Assembly: GCA_015039365.1 (NCBI GenBank)
Contig: WION01000074.1
Location: forward strand, 62,001-126,000
Origin: Amanita rubescens
Lineage: Eukaryota > Basidiomycota > Agaricomycetes > Agaricales > Amanitaceae
DNA: 64,000 nt
Direction: 5' to 3'
The notes under the pieces were generated by a model, which had not been told where the DNA came from, did no database searches, and saw only the letters and a program-made list of their open reading frames with translations. The position numbers were made by a program, and so were the translations under genes. Shown here piece after piece: positions 59,963 through 64,000 of the stretch (within the stretch, counting starts at the first letter, position 1; the number at the start of each line of letters is the position of its first letter).

Positions 59963-61936
59963 ATGATCTTCAACTTGGCATGCTATTTTCCCGCAGAAAA
60001 ACCCCTTTTTATGACCGTTAACATAGAGTCGGATGCTTGGCTTGATCGACTATTGGAGGCAATTCATGTGAAGCTTCAATCGCACCATCGAGAGGTCGAC
60101 CTTGACGACCTCCGTCTTTTCAAGGCAAAGTTGTTCTTTCTATGGCAAACAGCCAACTAACCACAGAAGGCGGATGTTCTTTTGGACCCCAGGGAAAGCC
60201 TGCAATCGCGTGTTCTTCAGTGGCTTCATGAGCAGCCAGCGGATGGTTACCTCACCGTTTCGTGGAAGCTTTCATCTATCTTTCCCACTGGCCTTCCTCT
60301 AGTATCCGACGACCGGCTGGATATCATCATTGCCAATATGGAGGGTATGTTATATGCTGTCCTTTAGCCCTATCTTACTGATTCGTGTCAGTTCTGGAGT
60401 TAAAGGCTTGGGCGACCCGGACGACGCTTATAAGAGGATGGTCAAGAAAGGTGCGCATTGTGCTGACATGACATTTCATAGTGCTCGCCTTTCTAATTTT
60501 TACGCCCTAGCTCTCGACGAGCGTCTAAACCGCTTACCCCTTGCTCTTTCGCCGTCGGATATAGTCCATTCTTCCCACAAGCTAGCTGACCTGTTAGGCG
60601 GTAACCATCCCCCCATCCACCTGGGTCGCCCTGGTGGAGCCCCTGCCGTTTTTTAACCCCGCCCTTGCCATCTTGCAACAACGTCTCGACCATCTCGAGG
60701 AACTCTCAGTTTCTCGTTCAGAAGTTGAGCGTGCTGCCCAGTACCTCCGATGTGCGGTCACGTTTTACGGGGACGAGACCCACCATCAGCACGCGATCCA
60801 AGGGGTAGTCGATGAAGCGATCGGGCAGAAGGGCGAGTGGGGCCTTGCTCTTGGCTGGGCGGATAACATCAAACCTGACGGTAGTTGGTGGTATGACGGG
60901 TTTCTCATCCTGGTCCTGGAGCTCAAGAACACGTTGGGCCTGTCTGGGGATGCTCTTCTTCAAGCCATCGTTGATTACAGCAAAATAGTTTCTCGACAGA
61001 AGGGATGTCCTATCTGTCGCTTTGAATCCCGCAGTTTACCTTTGTTTACAGTTTAAGCGCTTCCGGGAGTTCTGTAATTTTCCTATCGTCTTCGTCGGTG
61101 CCACTGCAAATCGCCTCGAAATTTCCATCGCCGTTTGTGTAGGACCGATCTACGTGACCAAGTTACTCACGCTCGACCTTTCCTTAGGGTTTCATGCTTT
61201 CGACAACATCATCCGCCTGGCTCGTGTCTTTGGGGCCTTGTCACGCTGTCGAGCAGATCTCAAGAATTATTACGACCGAGTCAGAGACTTGGACTTTCCC
61301 AAACTCTCTTGTCTATATCCCAACCCGACACCCCTCGATCCTTCCAAAGCATTGCCCCAACTTACCTACAAACAGTTTCTGTCCCGAGCTGGTCAACCCA
61401 CCCCAACTCTTGTCGACCTAGGGGACGCGACTACCACCATGTACATTGCCACCCACGGCGACGAGGTTGTTGTTGTCAAGTTTACTGCGCGTTATAACGA
61501 AGTGGCACATCGCCTACTCGCCATGGCTGGGCTTGCTCCAGGACTACATTTCTGTGACCGTGTCATCGGCGATCTATACATGGTCGTTATGGAGCATGTG
61601 AATGGGAAGTCTATTTGGCAGCTACAAGAGGAAAAAATACCACTTCCTGCAATCATCTCCAAGGAAGTCGACAAGGCGGTGCATCTCCTTCACGAAAACA
61701 ATATTGTTTTTGGGGACTTGCGGGATCCCAACATTCTTTACGACGAATCCGTGGGTCGTGTATTTCTCGTTGACTTGGATTGGTCCGGGCGGGATGGAGA
61801 AAGCAGATATCCTGCCACACTCAACCTTAGCAACACGTGGGCAGAGGAAGTTTTGCCATACAGTATTATGCACAAAGCCCATGATTTATGGCAACTGGAT
61901 CGATTGGTAGCGGCCCTTTGTGCCGGCAGTCCTTAA
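59963..61936 (+). CDS. Crinkler-like protein: ubiquitin-like header, nuclease-like region and protein kinase domain
   Basis: The only in-frame ATG is 59963. Residues 1-65 (MIFNLACYFP, FMTVNIESDAWLDRLLEAI, DDLRLFKAK) match the Crinkler header fold seen in fungi and oomycetes. A middle part ends in a restriction-endonuclease-like LVLELKN followed by a Q-containing helix (LLQAIVDYSK). The C-terminal domain is a kinase: VVVVKFTARYNEVAH with the ATP-binding Lys, VVMEHVNGKSIWQL, the catalytic loop FGDLRDPNILYD and VFLVDLDWSG as metal-binding motif. The header family includes secreted effectors and self/non-self conflict proteins. Introns at 60128 and about 60350 are clear. Between 60450 and 60660 the frame could not be joined with certainty, so a break is possible. 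Confidence 0.65.
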
Positions 61937-62261
61937 CTGTCATTCCACCCTTGTTTCTTGCACCCCATTGACTCCCACTATAGCACATAACTTGTCTTAT
62001 ATCTGCCCTTAGACGATCATCCGAACCACTTCCGTAGGACTGCCATTTGAACTTAAAGTAATATATTTTGCAGTTATGCAACTTAAGTACGGGTAGAGTC
62101 GGGATGTACAGACTATCCGAACTGTGGCGTGGGTTTATGTGCTCATTTTTTTCTCCAATCTGAATTACCCAAACCTCACTTTGTTCCTGCTTTCCACCTC
62201 CTGCTCACCAACTTCATGCAGAAAAGGGATGTTAGTAACTTGACCAGCCTCGTCAACTACA
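61937..62261. other. intergenic
   Basis: 3' flank of the Crinkler-like gene; from about 62150 related to 55485-55560. No gene. Confidence 0.4.
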
Positions 62262-62500
62262 ATGTCCGAGTATTCCATGACGAGAATGTCTTGAATTATC
62301 GAGGCCATAGGCGTCCCGGTCCACAGTGCAGTTGCGCACAAGCAGAATATATGGAGGAGGAATGGAAGCGGTAATAGTTGAGCGTAGATGAAGAAAGAAG
62401 TTACCAAGCGTACAGTAGACATCTTCAGGGTAGATGGTAGGAGAAACAGAAAAAGGCAGGCTGTCACTTTGTCACGCATCACCTCGGCTCGGCTCGGAAG
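62262..62500 (-). pseudogene. truncated duplicate of the middle exon of the 57694-59089 gene
   Basis: About 210 bp match 58608-58800 and then jump to 58877-58918. The remnant still reads ATALWTGTPMASII-type peptide in one frame but lacks start, header and downstream exons. An internal deletion of about 70 bp relative to the parent copy is evident. Confidence 0.65.
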
Positions 62501-62804
62501 CCGGAAGCCTTATCCTCTTCTCTATCCTTACCTATAGATCTCTCACAAGTCGTTATTTTGCAATGGCACTTGTGACGGTTGCTACTTACTTTCGTACAGA
62601 CACACAAAATCACACTAGGCGGTCTGTACAAATCTTGAAGCGTTGCGCTGCCTGCAGGGTTCGCTAATCAATGAAGTCCATCATCAGTTTCAGCATTCCT
62701 ATCATAATAATGCCACTTGCCATATCAACTGCCGCGCATCTCGAATAACTTCCTATGATATCCTGCTTCATCGCCTCCGTCCTCTCATCTCTTCAACCTC
62801 ATCC

Positions 62805-64000
62805 ATGTTGACCAAATTCGGGTCAGTTTTAACGTTCATTCTCGCGGTAGCACTTGTGGCACTCCTCGCTGTCGCTGTCTACTTTCAACATGATCGCACA
62901 CGTACAGAGGATTTCATTGCCATTCTCCCCGACAACAGTAGAAACATACCAAGCCATTCCAGCAAAGCTGACTACCACACCTACGAGCTCGATGATCATT
63001 CCAGGAAAGCGTCGCATCAACAAAATGCGATTAACTCGAAACGCAATTATGGACTCGCTCCAATCCCCTTCGTACAAGGCGACAACAGTTCCGAGTCTCC
63101 CGCCCAGGCGCTTGATATGGAACTAGTCTTGATCGAACCGCGGAAAAATCCGAGTTCAGAGAAAGGGCCCGGACGGATAGGCCGGGCGAAACTAGGTCTA
63201 CACAAAGCGCTGTCAAACGGTGTGGAATTTGATATGTGGACGGGAAAGGCCACTATCGAAGGACAAGAATTCCGTCTCTTATTCGATACCACTTCATTCG
63301 GTCTCTGGGTCCCATCAATGGATAGTGACGTGAAGGGCAAAAAAGGGTTTGATGTCAAAGCGGCACCGCGTGTGAAGGAAGTACCTTATCGCGCAGAAAT
63401 CCCCAAGCATCACTTAATCCAAGATGATGGTGAAGCTAAACCTTATAGTGGTCAGGTGGTAATTGGGGACAAAACAGGCCGCAGCACGCTCTTCTGGACT
63501 GTCAAGAAATTCAAACCAGGGTTTGAAAGACTTCCGTTTGACGGGTGCGTATTCTTGATGAGAAGGAAAATGTTACCGAACACATTTATCAGCGTTCTCG
63601 GTTTGGGTTTCCGTCATCTAGGCGAGGATAATCCGGGAATGTCTTTCCTCGATCAGATTTGTACCTGGGATCATGTCGACTGCATATTTTCATTCTACCT
63701 TGCAGATACGGATTCACAACTTCACTTATTGAACACAGACCCAAAGTGCTTCAAGGAAGATACTATTGAGCACCACAAAGCTCTTCCATATCTCGAGACG
63801 CAGAATTTCCTCTCTTACTGGGTAATTGGACCAGCCGTGATCAAAACCAATGGGGTCCCTGCAGTGACAATCACGGAAACCATACTGGACACTAGAACGG
63901 GTCCCATATTCGGCCCGCCCCACCTTGTGTATGCGTTCTACGACAAGCTACATAAATTCAAGTTAGACGTTGACATTCGAAAACACGGGGGACATGATCT
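62805..64000 (+). CDS. aspartic-protease-like protein (pepsin A1 family) with altered active-site motifs, partial
   Basis: ATG 62805 opens a frame of at least 398 codons that runs off the window end. Residues 6-27 (GSVLTFILAVALVALLAVA) form a signal peptide or membrane anchor, followed by a pro-region to about residue 135. The pepsin fold is indicated by FDMWTGKATIEGQEFRLLFD, LWVPS, a YSGQVVIGDK flap-side block, ISVLGLGF and YWVIGPAVI. Where active enzymes have D-T-G-S the first lobe has D-T-T-S (Asp161), and where they have D-T-G-T the second has D-T-R-T (Asp362). Both catalytic Asp remain but both Gly are lost, so it is probably inactive or specialised. The frame itself is undamaged. Confidence 0.8.
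   Translation, partial: MLTKFGSVLTFILAVALVALLAVAVYFQHDRTRTEDFIAILPDNSRNIPSHSSKADYHTYELDDHSRKASHQQNAINSKRNYGLAPIPFVQGDNSSESPAQALDMELVLIEPRKNPSSEKGPGRIGRAKLGLHKALSNGVEFDMWTGKATIEGQEFRLLFDTTSFGLWVPSMDSDVKGKKGFDVKAAPRVKEVPYRAEIPKHHLIQDDGEAKPYSGQVVIGDKTGRSTLFWTVKKFKPGFERLPFDGCVFLMRRKMLPNTFISVLGLGFRHLGEDNPGMSFLDQICTWDHVDCIFSFYLADTDSQLHLLNTDPKCFKEDTIEHHKALPYLETQNFLSYWVIGPAVIKTNGVPAVTITETILDTRTGPIFGPPHLVYAFYDKLHKFKLDVDIRKHGGHD

Overview
The window reads as a basidiomycete (probably Agaricomycete, mushroom-type) nuclear genome. The reasons are short GT-AG introns of about 50-60 nt, a classical fungal phenylalanine ammonia-lyase, a dynamin-family GTPase, a RecQ-like helicase, a Plavaka-type transposase, and chromodomain Ty3/gypsy elements. 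No tRNA, rRNA or CRISPR array was recognised. The species cannot be named from the sequence alone.

Left half (1-34.1 kb) is a nest of transposable elements in and around one host gene. A RecQ-like helicase gene on the minus strand runs from about 32206 to 10921. It is cut by a Ty1/copia element (copia-2, 23122-31024, TSD GCTTT), which landed inside a 55-nt intron. It is cut again by a Ty3/gypsy element (gypsy-2, 11194-21791, identical-looking 451-bp LTRs, TSD GGTGG), which landed in its last exon. Gypsy-2 is itself split by a 2.45-kb TIR transposon (17673-20123, 10-bp TSD). The 3' part of a related element, gypsy-1 (1-10716), lies downstream of the helicase gene. It is split by copia-1 (879-9205, TSD CCATC). 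A LINE-type element with only ORF1 (32230-34091, 14-bp TSD, poly-A) sits just upstream of the helicase start.

These retroelements are unusual. Both copia elements carry a small extra ORF before gag, ending in a membrane-anchor segment. Between gag and the LTR they have a conserved leader whose stems show compensatory changes between the two elements. Both gypsy elements carry an additional reading frame of about 583 codons directly after pol, with a second ORF overprinted on its 5' part. The stretches before gag in copia-2 and gypsy-2 are long, open and almost free of ATG, which suggests non-AUG initiation or a scanning leader. Gypsy-2 has a 13-nt sequence just after the LTR complementary to the predicted 5' end of its own transcript, which points to self-primed reverse transcription.

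Right half (34.7-64 kb) is genic: a dynamin-like GTPase, phenylalanine ammonia-lyase, a Plavaka-type transposase with a divergent partner gene, a KEN-box-containing hypothetical protein, two intact copies and one relic of a six-cysteine secreted-protein gene (the intact pair in an inverted duplication), an unknown multi-exon gene with a duplicated fragment, a Crinkler-like protein with a kinase domain, and a partial aspartic-protease homologue whose two catalytic motifs are both altered.
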